DNA from: Rhodovulum sp. PH10 | Lineage (GTDB): Bacteria > Pseudomonadota > Alphaproteobacteria > Rhizobiales > Xanthobacteraceae | Reading direction: 5' to 3' | Length of the DNA: 64,000 bases | NCBI RefSeq assembly: GCF_000293785.1 | Contig: NZ_AKZI01000090.1 | Coordinates: forward strand, 1-64,000 | Shown: positions 24,537 through 33,904 of the stretch, piece after piece | Numbering within the stretch: position 1 is the stretch's first letter | Layout of the letters: the number at the start of each line of letters is the position of its first letter | The notes under the pieces: model-generated | Database searches by the model: none | Told to the model about the DNA's origin: nothing | The model's input: only the letters and a program-made list of their open reading frames with translations | Position numbers and translations under genes: made by a program

Positions 24537-24740
24537 TCACGCGAAGAATGCCTTGACGACCAGCGCGACGACGCCGCCGAGAATGGTGCCGGTCATCCAT
24601 TTCAGCACCAGAAGATCGGCATCGATCCGGGCGAACCGCGCCTCGTAATTCGCGACGGCCTCGGCTGCCCGGCGCGCTTTGTCCTCCGGCGCACCGGCCG
24701 CGACGAAGGCGTCGTAAACTTCCGAAATCATCGTGGTCAC
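24537..24740 (-). CDS. 67-aa coiled-coil/tail-anchored microprotein
   Basis: A short Ala/Glu/Arg-rich amphipathic helix (EDKARRAAEAVANYEARFAR) is followed by a hydrophobic C-terminal helix (GTILGGVVALVVKAFF), giving a likely tail-anchored membrane protein. It resembles small DUF1640-like proteins of Rhizobiales; the match is by impression. The start is the GTG at 24740, which overlaps the TGA of the upstream DUF1902 gene in GTGA, so the two are translationally coupled; an ATG three codons in (24731) is the alternative. GGGAG lies 7 bases before the GTG. Function is unknown. Confidence 0.65.
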   Translation of the reverse strand: MTTMISEVYDAFVAAGAPEDKARRAAEAVANYEARFARIDADLLVLKWMTGTILGGVVALVVKAFFA

Positions 24741-24961
24741 GGCAATGCTCCCGAGGCCCGTTCCGACCTACATGATCTGCACGACAGCGAGGCGGGATCG
24801 ACGTCGGGCGAGAGGTCGAGCGCCATGGCGGAGATTTTCGCCATCAGTCCGTCGAGCGTCGGCGCGTCGGCGGCCGCCGGGATGTCGTCGCAGTGGCCGC
24901 TCCACACCGACGCCTCTGCGTCCCACACCGCAGAAATCGTGAAGATCACGGGCTTGGACAT
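24737..24961 (-). CDS. DUF1902 family protein, 74 aa
   Basis: MSKPVIFTISAVWDAEASVW, then SGHCDDIPAAADAPTLDGLM, is the DUF1902 / HicB-like half-fold that carries the 'WDAEAxVW...DDIPG' signature. Many members are antitoxin-like partners in two-gene loci. After about residue 50 this copy departs from the family's usual ending (the normal LLxxNG segment is missing) and closes with DPASLSCRSCRSERASGALP, so it may be slightly truncated. Its TGA overlaps the GTG of the 67-aa membrane microprotein. A deletion relic of the same gene lies at 24331-24390, which suggests local duplication. Confidence 0.65.
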   Translation of the reverse strand: MSKPVIFTISAVWDAEASVWSGHCDDIPAAADAPTLDGLMAKISAMALDLSPDVDPASLSCRSCRSERASGALP

Positions 24962-24978
24962 TTTCGACCCGCTTTCCC

Positions 24979-25075
24979 GTAGGGTGGGAAGCGCGAAGCG
25001 TGCCCACCGGCAGTCCGTCACCCCACCGACCGCGCACCGCGTGGCACGGCGCTTTCGCGCCTCTGCCCACCCTGC
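24979..25075. repeat. GTAGGGTGGGC inverted-repeat element, copy 2
   Basis: Nearly identical to 24399-24496: GTAGGGTGGGAAGCGCGAAGCG at the left and GCGCTTTCGCGCCTCTGCCC at the right. It lies just upstream of the DUF1902 gene. The two copies with the partly duplicated gene between them indicate a segmental duplication. Confidence 0.75.
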
Positions 25076-25103
25076 TTCGACTGAGCCAGGGCGTCGCTCG
25101 TCG

Positions 25104-25370
25104 TCACTCTGCCGCCGTCCGGGTCAGTTCTCCGGCCGCTGCCATGCGGTCGTGCAGCGCAATCGGGTCGAGATCGAAACCGTTCGGCCAGGAAAGCGCG
25201 CCCAGCTCGACGAACACGCGGGCGAAGAACGCCGGCTCCTTGAGGGGGCGCACCATCTCCCCGTCGCGCGCGACGGTCGACGAGAAGTCGTGCACGCCAG
25301 AGGAGCCGTCCGAAAAGCCGACGTGAAGCTTGAAACCACCGACCGCCTTCACCGAGACGACGTCAATCAT
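25104..25370 (-). CDS. DUF2442 domain protein, 88 aa
   Basis: VVSVKAVGGFKLHVGFSDGS, then SGVHDFSSTVARDG, and FFARVFVELGALSWPNGFDL with DPIALHDRM, are the marks of DUF2442, a small domain normally paired with DUF4160. The start is the ATG at 25370, eight bases inside the end of the DUF4160 gene; the frame is open back to 25415, but the added residues (MRKPTAAASAFQDPP) are not family-like. The overlap means coupled translation. Such pairs are often considered toxin-antitoxin-like, but activity has not been shown as far as I know. Confidence 0.8.
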   Translation of the reverse strand: MIDVVSVKAVGGFKLHVGFSDGSSGVHDFSSTVARDGEMVRPLKEPAFFARVFVELGALSWPNGFDLDPIALHDRMAAAGELTRTAAE

Positions 25371-25629
25371 CGGCGGGTCCTGGAATGCGGAAGCAGCGGC
25401 CGTCGGTTTGCGCATGTCGCCAGTTCTCCATCAACTCGGCTTGCCTGATCCGAACCCAGGACGTCACCAGCCTCGCCTGGCGTCGCGGCAGCCTGCCGCG
25501 AATGACCTCGCCGTCCGCGATCCGTACCAACGCTTTCATCTCGCCGTAGACCGCATGGACGTGCGGTGGATCGTGATCTTCGAAGAACATCTGAATGATG
25601 ATGCCGTTGAAGATCGCGATGATCGGCAT
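25363..25629 (-). CDS. DUF4160 domain protein, 88 aa
   Basis: MPIIAIFNGIIIQMFFEDHD, then PPHVHAVYGEMKALVRIADG, is the DUF4160 signature (EDHxPPHxHA...). The C-terminal half (RQARLVTSWVRIRQAELMEN) is the usual helix. It precedes and overlaps the DUF2442 gene by eight bases on the same strand, which is the standard order for this pair. A palindromic element at 25642-25730 lies just upstream. The two-gene unit is likely accessory DNA. Function unknown; toxin-antitoxin-like is a hypothesis from organisation. Confidence 0.82.
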   Translation of the reverse strand: MPIIAIFNGIIIQMFFEDHDPPHVHAVYGEMKALVRIADGEVIRGRLPRRQARLVTSWVRIRQAELMENWRHAQTDGRCFRIPGPADD

Positions 25630-25641
25630 GACGGCCCGTCA

Positions 25642-25730
25642 GCGTAAGGCGGAATAGCGAAGCGCATTCCGCCATCCTCTTCGCCACCTCATCACGGCTG
25701 CGGAATACGTTGCGCTATTCCGCCCTACGC
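25642..25730. repeat. GGCGGAATAGCG...CGCTATTCCGCC inverted-repeat element
   Basis: GCGTAAGGCGGAATAGCGAA at the left and TTGCGCTATTCCGCCCTACG at the right are inverted copies with a 28-base centre. It fills the spacer between rpoD and the DUF4160 pair. This motif type is a common dispersed palindrome in proteobacteria. Confidence 0.75.
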
Positions 25731-25756
25731 TGGTCCGCCCGACGAGCGCGGCGCCG

Positions 25757-27898
<2,142 letters not shown>

Positions 27899-28272
27899 GA
27901 GTTCTCCTGGAGCCGCGCTCTCGCCCACGCCGCACGGTGCCGCCGGCCAAAAAAGGGCAGCGTCGCCGCCGCCCGTCCGTCCCGATCCGGCCGCTCGCCG
28001 TCCCGTCCCCGCTCTCGCCCCCGGACCCGCCCGGTCGCTCGCGCGGACGGTACCGGCCTGAAACAAACACCCCGACCGCTTCGCCGTGCGGGTCGCCACC
28101 CGCCCGAGACGCCCCCGGCGCCCCGCCTCCCGCCCCGCGGTCCAGGGCGGGCTCGGCCGCAATTCTCGAATCCCGGCGCGGTTATCGCGCGCACTCGTTC
28201 GTTTTTCGTTTCGCGCCGCTTTTTTCGTTCCGCGCGTCGCGCCTCGCCTTCGTCGCGGACGGATCCGCCGGC
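27899..28272. other. dnaG-rpoD spacer
   Basis: 374 GC-rich bases without a credible gene. The middle part holds several T-runs on the plus strand (GTTCGTTTTTCGTTTCG at about 28197-28213 and CTTTTTTCG at about 28219-28227) but no hairpin before a T-run on the minus strand, so I see no clear intrinsic terminator for dnaG. A promoter for rpoD is expected here, but none is obvious. Confidence 0.5.
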
Positions 28273-30246
28273 CTAGATGCCGCGCGCCGGCCGACCCGAC
28301 AGCGTCCCGAACCCCTCGATCGAGGCCTCGGTGCCTTCGATCGCCGCCAGCCGGTCCTGAACGTCGCGCAGCCACGCATAATTGCGCTCGCTCGGCTCGT
28401 CCCCCAGCGCGCGCTCGGCCTCTTTCAGCTCCCTATTTAGCGTTCGGTTCTTGTGATGCAAGGTTAGAACATGGCGCCACCATGGCCGCACGTCTTCCGG
28501 AGCGGCGTCGGCGCGCGCCTCCCAGTCGGCCGTGTGGGTGATCGCCGCCTCGATCCGCTCGAGCACGGGGCCGAGATCGCGCGCGCGGATCGCCGCCCGC
28601 AGGCTCTCGGAATCGAGGTCGTGGCCGAGCGAGACGGCGTCGAGGATCGCCCGGCGCAGCCGGTCGGCATCGGGGTGGGCAAGATCGAGCGCCGCGAACG
28701 CCTCGGCATCGCGGTCGAGCAGCCAGGGGTGGTTGAGAACCGCAATCACCAGCAGCGCCTCACGCGGCGGCAGCATCGCCCGCACGCCGCGCACCAGCGG
28801 GCTGGTGGAGAGCCGCGGGCTGTGCCCGACGAACCGCTCCGCCGGCCGCGCAGCCCCCGCTCCCCGCGCAAAGCCGTTGCGCGCAAAATTTTTCTGGCCG
28901 GAAAAGCGCCCCTTTCCGCCGAACGCGTCACGCGCGCCGAACCCGTTCCGCGCCCCGAAACCGCCCGGCGGGCCAGACGGCGCGGTCAGCCCGCGCAAAC
29001 GGGCGGTCAAATCCTCCCGGTAGTATTTCCTCACCCCCTCGTGGGCGATCTCGCCGAGCAGGGTCGATATGCGCGCCTCGAGGCCGGCGCGACGTTCCGG
29101 CGTGTCGAAGGTGCCGGCCTCGGTCTCGCGCATCCACAAAACTTCGGCGAGCGGCTGGGCACTGGCGAGAACGTCCGCCATCGCCGCCGGGCCGCTGGCG
29201 CGGATCAGGTCGTCGGGGTCGTGGCCCTGCGGCAGGGTGGCGAAATAGAGGCTCTTGCCCGGTTGCAAGAGCGGCAATGCGAGATCGACCGCGCGAAACG
29301 CGGCGCGCCGGCCGGCCGAATCACCGTCGAAGCACAGCAAGGGCTCGTCGGCGATCTTCCACATCACCGCGAGCTGGTCGGGCGTCAGCGAGGTGCCGAG
29401 CGGCGCCACCGTGCCAGGGAAGCCGGCGGTGACCATCGCGATGACGTCGACATAGCCCTCGACCCCGATCAGCTGCGCGCCTTTGTGAACCGCCTCGCGC
29501 GCCGCCGCCCCGTTGTAGAGCAGCCCGCCCTTGTGGAAGAGCGACGTCTCCGGCGAGTTGAGGTATTTGGCCGACACGTCCTTGTCGAGCGCCCGCCCGC
29601 CGAACGCGACGATCCTCCCGCGCAAATCGCCGATCGGGAAGATCACGCGGTCGCGGAAGCGGTCGTACGGCACCGGGATGTCGTCGCCGGCGACCAGCAG
29701 CCCCGCCTCCACCATGTCCTCGACCGAGACGCCCTGCCCGCCCAGATGCTCCTTCAGCGCGAAACGGTCGGGCGGCGCATACCCGATGCGGAATTTCACC
29801 TGGGTGGCGGGGTCCAGCCCCCGGTCGGCGAGATAGCCGCGGGCGCGGGCGCCGGCCCGCGTGGCGAGCGTCGCCTCGAAGAATTGTGCCGCGAGCTCCA
29901 CCACCTCGAGCAGCGTGCGACCGTGCTTCGCCTGCCGCGCCGCCTCGGGCGAGGATTTGGGCATCGGCATGCCGGCCTGCTGGGCCAGACGCTCGACCGC
30001 CTCCGGGAACGACAAGCCCTCGGTCGCCATCACGAAGTCGAAGATGGTGCCGTTCTTGCCGGACGAGAAGTCGAACCACATCCCCTTCGAATCGTTGACG
30101 AAAAACGAGGGGGTCTTCTCCTTGTTGAAGGGCGAGAGGCCCTTCCACTCGCGCCCCGCCTTCTTCAGCTTGACGCGCCGACCCACCACCTCCGAGACCG
30201 GCAGGCGGGCGCGCAGATCGTCCAGGAACTCGGGCGGGAATCGCAT
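28273..30246 (-). CDS. dnaG: DNA primase DnaG, 657 aa
   Basis: Makes RNA primers for replication. The N-terminal domain reads [40 protein letters not shown] and [17 protein letters not shown]. The CHC2 zinc ligands of enterobacterial DnaG are replaced here (Pro-Phe-Asn, Phe-Asp-Phe-Ser-Ser-Gly), as in other alphaproteobacterial primases. The TOPRIM domain is clear: [20 protein letters not shown] with the catalytic Glu, then [21 protein letters not shown] low-complexity Phe/Gly/Arg linker ([20 protein letters not shown]) precedes the DnaB-interacting C terminus. The start at ATG 30246 matches the family; the longer upstream frame covers repeat sequence. Confidence 0.97.
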   Translation of the reverse strand: MRFPPEFLDDLRARLPVSEVVGRRVKLKKAGREWKGLSPFNKEKTPSFFVNDSKGMWFDFSSGKNGTIFDFVMATEGLSFPEAVERLAQQAGMPMPKSSPEAARQAKHGRTLLEVVELAAQFFEATLATRAGARARGYLADRGLDPATQVKFRIGYAPPDRFALKEHLGGQGVSVEDMVEAGLLVAGDDIPVPYDRFRDRVIFPIGDLRGRIVAFGGRALDKDVSAKYLNSPETSLFHKGGLLYNGAAAREAVHKGAQLIGVEGYVDVIAMVTAGFPGTVAPLGTSLTPDQLAVMWKIADEPLLCFDGDSAGRRAAFRAVDLALPLLQPGKSLYFATLPQGHDPDDLIRASGPAAMADVLASAQPLAEVLWMRETEAGTFDTPERRAGLEARISTLLGEIAHEGVRKYYREDLTARLRGLTAPSGPPGGFGARNGFGARDAFGGKGRFSGQKNFARNGFARGAGAARPAERFVGHSPRLSTSPLVRGVRAMLPPREALLVIAVLNHPWLLDRDAEAFAALDLAHPDADRLRRAILDAVSLGHDLDSESLRAAIRARDLGPVLERIEAAITHTADWEARADAAPEDVRPWWRHVLTLHHKNRTLNRELKEAERALGDEPSERNYAWLRDVQDRLAAIEGTEASIEGFGTLSGRPARGI

Positions 30247-30364
30247 GGTGATTCGCGAGCCTATGGGACCGGTGCCGCGAATGTAAGGCGACCGTGACGC
30301 ATTGCGGCCGCCCGGAGGCGGCGGGCGGCGTTGTCCCGGATATCCACAGGGAAGTGGCGAGTAG

Positions 30365-30426
30365 GATGGGCAAAGCGAAGCGTGCCCATCTGCGAGTGGC
30401 GAGTGGCGAGTGGCGAGTGGCGAGTC
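30365..30426. repeat. GATGGGC palindrome plus five GCGAGTG tandem repeats
   Basis: 30365-30390 is an imperfect palindrome (GATGGGCAAAGCGAAGCGTG, ending CCCATC). 30392-30426 is the 7-bp unit GCGAGTG repeated five times, the last ending in C. Similar units in inverse orientation lie at 31188-31310, on the other side of the brnTA genes. Confidence 0.8.
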
Positions 30427-30454
30427 ACCTCCCTGGACAGGCGCCACATACAGA

Positions 30455-30464
30455 TGTATATACA
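30455..30464. promoter_or_regulatory. TGTATATACA palindrome, candidate BrnA operator
   Basis: A perfect 10-base palindrome, TGTATATACA, in the AT-rich region upstream of brnT. BrnA is a ribbon-helix-helix-type repressor that binds inverted repeats in its own promoter; position and symmetry fit. It lies about 30 bases upstream of the proposed -35 box. Confidence 0.4.
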
Positions 30465-30493
30465 CTATAGCAACCAATGCGACAACCCGCACG

Positions 30494-30522
30494 TTTCAAA
30501 CGGACGTTGATCGCGTTATATT
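30494..30522 (+). promoter_or_regulatory. Candidate brnTA promoter
   Basis: TTTCAA (30494-30499), a 17-base spacer and TATATT (30517-30522) form a plausible sigma-70 pair in the only strongly AT-rich stretch nearby. It is 48 bases before the brnT start. Confidence 0.4.
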
Positions 30523-30570
30523 TTCTATGAAGAAATTTTTATCATGAGGTGCGTTTTCGGATGAATTGTC

Positions 30571-30899
30571 ATGCTCGAGGATTCGTTTGAAAATTTGGTC
30601 GGACGGATCGACGACTTCGATTGGAACCCTGGAAAAGCCGAAAAGAACAGACGAAAACACGGGATAGACTTCGAGGACGCGATCGGGATTTTCTATGGAC
30701 CGACTTTTCTTCACCGGTCGGACCGAAACGAGGAGGCGCGATGGAAAGCGATCGGGAAACGGAAGGCCGCGTTCTCGCCGTGGTGTTCACGTGGCGAAAT
30801 GCGTCCGTCCGTGTCATCTCGGCACGCTGCGCGCGAAGAGATGAGCGACGAGCCTATCATCAAGCGAAAATGGGGAGATCGTCGAAAGGGACGGACTGA
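30571..30899 (+). pseudogene. brnT: BrnT-family ribonuclease toxin, frameshifted
   Basis: The frame from ATG 30571 reads through IDDFDWNPGKAEKNRRKHGI, DFEDAIGIFYGPTF and EARWKAIG, the N-terminal two thirds of BrnT. The family's C-terminal part (ETEGRVLAVVFTWRNASVRV, then ISARCARRDERRAYHQ) is present only in the -1 frame, ending TGA at 30899. One extra G in the GGG run at 30754-30756 would join them. As given, the first frame instead runs on through brnA to 31143. BrnT is a RelE-like RNase that blocks translation. This copy is inactive as written unless the base loss is a sequence error. Confidence 0.8.
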
Positions 30900-31143
30900 C
30901 TGGGCCGCCGTCGACGCTCTCACCGACGAAGAGATTGGCGAGGCCGTGCGCAACGACCCCGATGCAGTGCCGCTCGACGTCGACTGGTCGAAGGCCGTTC
31001 TCGCGGAGCCGCCGAAAAAGACCGCGATCTCGATCCGGCTCGACGACGACGTGCTCGACTTCTTCAAGTCGGAAGGACCGGGCTATCAGCGGCGGATCAA
31101 TGCGGTGTTGCGGTCGTTCATGGACCAGAAGAAGCGGGCATAG
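30841..31143 (+). CDS. brnA: BrnA-family antitoxin, 100 aa
   Basis: MSDEPIIKRKWGDRRKGRTD, WAAVDALTDEEIGEAV and DVDWSKAVLAEPPKKTAISI, RLDDDVLDFFKSEGPGYQRR, INAVLRSFMDQKK: the standard BrnA layout, with an N-terminal flexible toxin-binding part and a C-terminal ribbon-helix-helix DNA-binding part (KTAISIRLDDDVLDFF). It neutralises BrnT and represses the operon. The ATG at 30841 lies 59 bases inside the expected end of brnT, as usual for this operon. Because brnT is shifted, the frame from 30571 is continuous with brnA and would encode a BrnT(N)-BrnA fusion. The antitoxin itself appears intact. Confidence 0.88.
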   Translation: MSDEPIIKRKWGDRRKGRTDWAAVDALTDEEIGEAVRNDPDAVPLDVDWSKAVLAEPPKKTAISIRLDDDVLDFFKSEGPGYQRRINAVLRSFMDQKKRA

Positions 31144-31187
31144 CAGGCGAGGAACAGGCGAGGAGCGGCCCTATTCGCTCTCCTTTC

Positions 31188-31310
31188 TCGCCACTCGCTA
31201 TTCGCCACTCGCAACTCCCTCTTCGCCGAACGGTGGGCACGCTCCGCCCACCCCACTCGGTACTCGCACTCGCTACTCCCTATTCGCCACTCGCCACTCG
31301 CTACTCGCCC
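31188..31310. repeat. CGCCACTCGC repeat cluster with a GGTGGGC palindrome (right flank of brnTA)
   Basis: Units TCGCCACTCGCTAT / TCGCCACTCGCAAC / TACTCGCACTCGCTACTC repeat irregularly. GGTGGGCACGCTCCGCCCACC (about 31232-31252) sits in the middle. This is the left-flank cluster (30365-30426) in inverse orientation. The hemG stop codon at 31301 falls inside it. Confidence 0.75.
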
Positions 31311-31846
31311 TTCTCCGCCCCCGAAATCTCCGCGAGCTTGGCGGCGAAGGCGTCGACCCGGTCCCACTGGGTGTACTCCACCACCGTGCTCGGGTCGGTC
31401 GGGCCGCCGGTGATCAGCATGATGAAGCGGATGGCGAGCTTGTCGAGAAAGCCGTAGCGCGGATAGTCGAGCCGGCCGGCAAAGGCGGCGGCGACCGCCG
31501 GCTTCAGCTCGTTCACCGCGATCAGCTTGCGCAGATAGACATTGCCCTCGGCAGTGTCCTTGCCCGGCTTTCGCGCGGTGAGGTTGACCGAGGCGAGCGC
31601 CAGCGGCGGCGGCCGGTCGAGCGAGCGAAACATCTCGACGAACTGCAGCCCCTCCGGAAGGTGCTTGCCGTAGCGGATCGACAGCACCGCGACCACCAGC
31701 TTCGCCGCGGCCAGCTTCTCGGCGCTCGGCGGATCGGCGGCGAGGTCGACCGGCGTCGCGGCGATGCCGCGCGCGGCCAGCCGGCCGGCGATGTGGGCGG
31801 CGATCTTGCGGGACTGCCCGTCTCGGGACGCGTAATAAATCTGCAT
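31301..31846 (-). CDS. hemG: Menaquinone-dependent protoporphyrinogen IX dehydrogenase HemG, 181 aa
   Basis: A flavodoxin-like enzyme oxidising protoporphyrinogen IX to protoporphyrin IX in haem or bacteriochlorophyll synthesis. The N terminus MQIYYASRDGQSRKIAAHIA has the FMN-binding loop. VLSIRYGKHLPEG, LASVNLTARKPGKDT, LDYPRYGFLDKLAIRFIMLI, TGGPTDPSTVVEYTQWDRVD align closely, by memory, with E. coli HemG, including the family-specific insert before the C terminus. The start at ATG 31846 is preferred to a GTG two codons earlier. The last two codons and stop lie inside the brnTA-flanking repeat, so the 3' end may have been remodelled. Confidence 0.9.
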   Translation of the reverse strand: MQIYYASRDGQSRKIAAHIAGRLAARGIAATPVDLAADPPSAEKLAAAKLVVAVLSIRYGKHLPEGLQFVEMFRSLDRPPPLALASVNLTARKPGKDTAEGNVYLRKLIAVNELKPAVAAAFAGRLDYPRYGFLDKLAIRFIMLITGGPTDPSTVVEYTQWDRVDAFAAKLAEISGAEKGE

Positions 31847-31979
31847 CGGCACTCTCGAAATATCGGGCTGCGCATCCGGGCCCCCGCCCGCCGGAGGAGG
31901 CCCCGAAACCGCCCGCTGAAAATCGTCCGCCGTCCCCGTCCGAAAGCCCGGAACGGGCCGGATAGCCGACGGTCGTATG

Positions 31980-32432
31980 CTACTTTAGCAGGGTCTTCAC
32001 CAGTCCGCTCGCCTTGGCGACGTCGAGTTTTCCCGCATGGCGCTCTTTCAGCGCGGCCATGACCTTACCCATGTCCTTCATGCCGGAGGCGCCGAGATCG
32101 GCGATCACCGCCTTGGCGGCGGCTTCGGTTTCGGCCTCCGACAGCGGCTGCGGCAGATAGCCGGCGATCACCGCGATCTCCTCGCGCTCCTGCGCGGCGA
32201 GCTCGGGCCGGCCGCCCTTCTCGTAGAGCTCGACCGATTCCTGGCGCTGCTTGATCATCTTCTGCAGGACGGCCATGACCTCGTCGTCGCCGAGCGGCCC
32301 CTTGCCGGCGCCGCGCGCCTCGATGTCGGCGTTCTTCAGGGTGGAGTTGACCAGCCGCAACGTCCCGACCCGGCGCGCATCGTGCGCCTTCATGGCCTCC
32401 TTCAGGGCCGCATTGATGTCGTCGCGCAGCAT
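31980..32432 (-). CDS. GatB/YqeY domain protein, 150 aa
   Basis: MLRDDINAALKEAMKAHDAR, VGTLRLVNSTLKNADIEARG, EVMAVLQKMIKQRQESVELY, EKGGRPELAAQEREEIAVIA, GYLPQPLSEAETEAAAKAVI match the YqeY family, which resembles the tRNA-binding tail of GatB; tRNA binding is assumed but the cellular role is not settled. The length is standard. The start is the ATG at 32432; the upstream open frame is not conserved. It is divergent from carA across about 156 bases, an arrangement common in alphaproteobacteria. Confidence 0.93.
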   Translation of the reverse strand: MLRDDINAALKEAMKAHDARRVGTLRLVNSTLKNADIEARGAGKGPLGDDEVMAVLQKMIKQRQESVELYEKGGRPELAAQEREEIAVIAGYLPQPLSEAETEAAAKAVIADLGASGMKDMGKVMAALKERHAGKLDVAKASGLVKTLLK

Positions 32433-32588
32433 CGTCCGTCCTCGTGCACATGCGGCCCGCGAGGCCGAGACCTCGGGCCGCCCACCCTTGCTTCGGCGCT
32501 CTTTATACGCAAATAAGGCGGGACGGCCAGCGCCCGCCGGCATCCCCGATCCGGCACCCCGCGGCCGACCACCTCAGCGGAACGCACC

Positions 32589-33773
32589 ATGTCCTCGACC
32601 GAAACTTTTTGGGCGGAGCCCAAGCCCACCGCCCTGCTCGTGCTCGCCGACGGCACCGTGATCGAGGGGTTCGGCCTCGGCGCCGAGGGCCGCGCGGTCG
32701 CCGAGGTGTGCTTCAACACCGCCATGACGGGTTACGAGGAGATCCTCACGGACCCGTCCTATGCCGGCCAGATCATCACCTTCACGTTCCCCCACATCGG
32801 CAATGTCGGGACCAACGAGGAGGACATCGAGAGCGTCAACATGGCGGCGACGCCGGGCGCCTGCGGGGTGATCCTGCACGCGGCGATCACCCGCCCGTCG
32901 AATTTTCGCGCGACGCGTCACCTCGATGCATGGCTGAAGGCGCGCAACATCATCGGGCTCGGCGGCATCGACACCCGCGCGCTGACCGGCCTGATCCGCG
33001 CCAAGGGCATGCCGAACGCGGTGATCGCCCATGCGCGCGACGGCAAGTTCGACCTCGATGCCCTGAAGAAGGAGGCCGCCGCCTGGCCGGGCCTGGTCGG
33101 GATGGATCTGGTGCCGCAAGTCACCTCCGGCCAGCGCTTCACCTGGACCGAGACCGAATGGGTGTGGGGCCAGGGTTATGGCCGCCAGGAGAACCCGGAC
33201 CTGAACGTGGTCGCGATCGATTACGGCATCAAGCGCAACATTCTGCGGCTCTTGGCCGGGATCGGCGCCAACGTCACCGTGGTGCCGGCCACCACCGCCG
33301 CCGAGGACATTTTGGCGCTGAAGCCCGACGGCGTGTTTCTCTCCAACGGCCCGGGTGACCCGGCGGCCACCGGAAAGTATGCCGTGCCGGTGATCGAGGC
33401 GCTGATCGAGAAGGACATCCCGACCTTCGGCATCTGCCTCGGGCACCAGATGCTCGGGCTCGCGGTCGGCGGCACCACCAAGAAGATGCACCAGGGCCAC
33501 CACGGCGCGAACCATCCGGTGAAGGACCTCGAGACCGGCAAGGTCGAGATCACCTCGATGAACCACGGCTTTGCGGTCGACCGCGACAGCCTTCCGGGCA
33601 ACGTCAAGGAGACCCACGTGTCGCTGTTCGACGGCTCGAACTGCGGGCTGGCGATGACCGACCGGCCGGTGTTTTCCGTGCAGTACCACCCCGAGGCCTC
33701 GCCCGGCCCGCGCGACAGCCACTATCTTTTCCGGCGTTTCGCCGGGCTGATGCGCGACCGAAAGAGCGCCTGA
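32589..33773 (+). CDS. carA: Carbamoyl-phosphate synthase small subunit CarA, 394 aa
   Basis: The glutamine amidotransferase subunit feeding ammonia to CarB for arginine and pyrimidine synthesis. The N-terminal CPSase_sm_chain domain covers about residues 1-155 (FNTAMTGYEEILTDPSYAGQ, FTFPHIGNVGTNEEDIES). The class I GATase domain has VVAIDYGIKRNILRLL, FLSNGPGDP, the nucleophile Cys283 in FGICLGHQML, and a His-x-Glu pair in SVQYHPEASPGP. carB is not in the window. The start at 32589 gives the usual N terminus. Confidence 0.98.
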   Translation: MSSTETFWAEPKPTALLVLADGTVIEGFGLGAEGRAVAEVCFNTAMTGYEEILTDPSYAGQIITFTFPHIGNVGTNEEDIESVNMAATPGACGVILHAAITRPSNFRATRHLDAWLKARNIIGLGGIDTRALTGLIRAKGMPNAVIAHARDGKFDLDALKKEAAAWPGLVGMDLVPQVTSGQRFTWTETEWVWGQGYGRQENPDLNVVAIDYGIKRNILRLLAGIGANVTVVPATTAAEDILALKPDGVFLSNGPGDPAATGKYAVPVIEALIEKDIPTFGICLGHQMLGLAVGGTTKKMHQGHHGANHPVKDLETGKVEITSMNHGFAVDRDSLPGNVKETHVSLFDGSNCGLAMTDRPVFSVQYHPEASPGPRDSHYLFRRFAGLMRDRKSA

Positions 33774-33904
33774 GGCGGGGCACGCGTCCTGGGCGGTGGT
33801 ATCTCGCGGGGCCAATTGAACCGACCGGCTTAAGCCGGATTTAAGCCCTGAACCGCACATTGGCACCACGCGCGCCGGGGTCGCCCGGCGGCCAGGATGG
33901 ACTC

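Noticed and set aside
30392-30426. Tandem GCGAGTG array considered as a CRISPR-like array
   Set aside because: Units are 7 bases with no spacers, and no cas gene is present.
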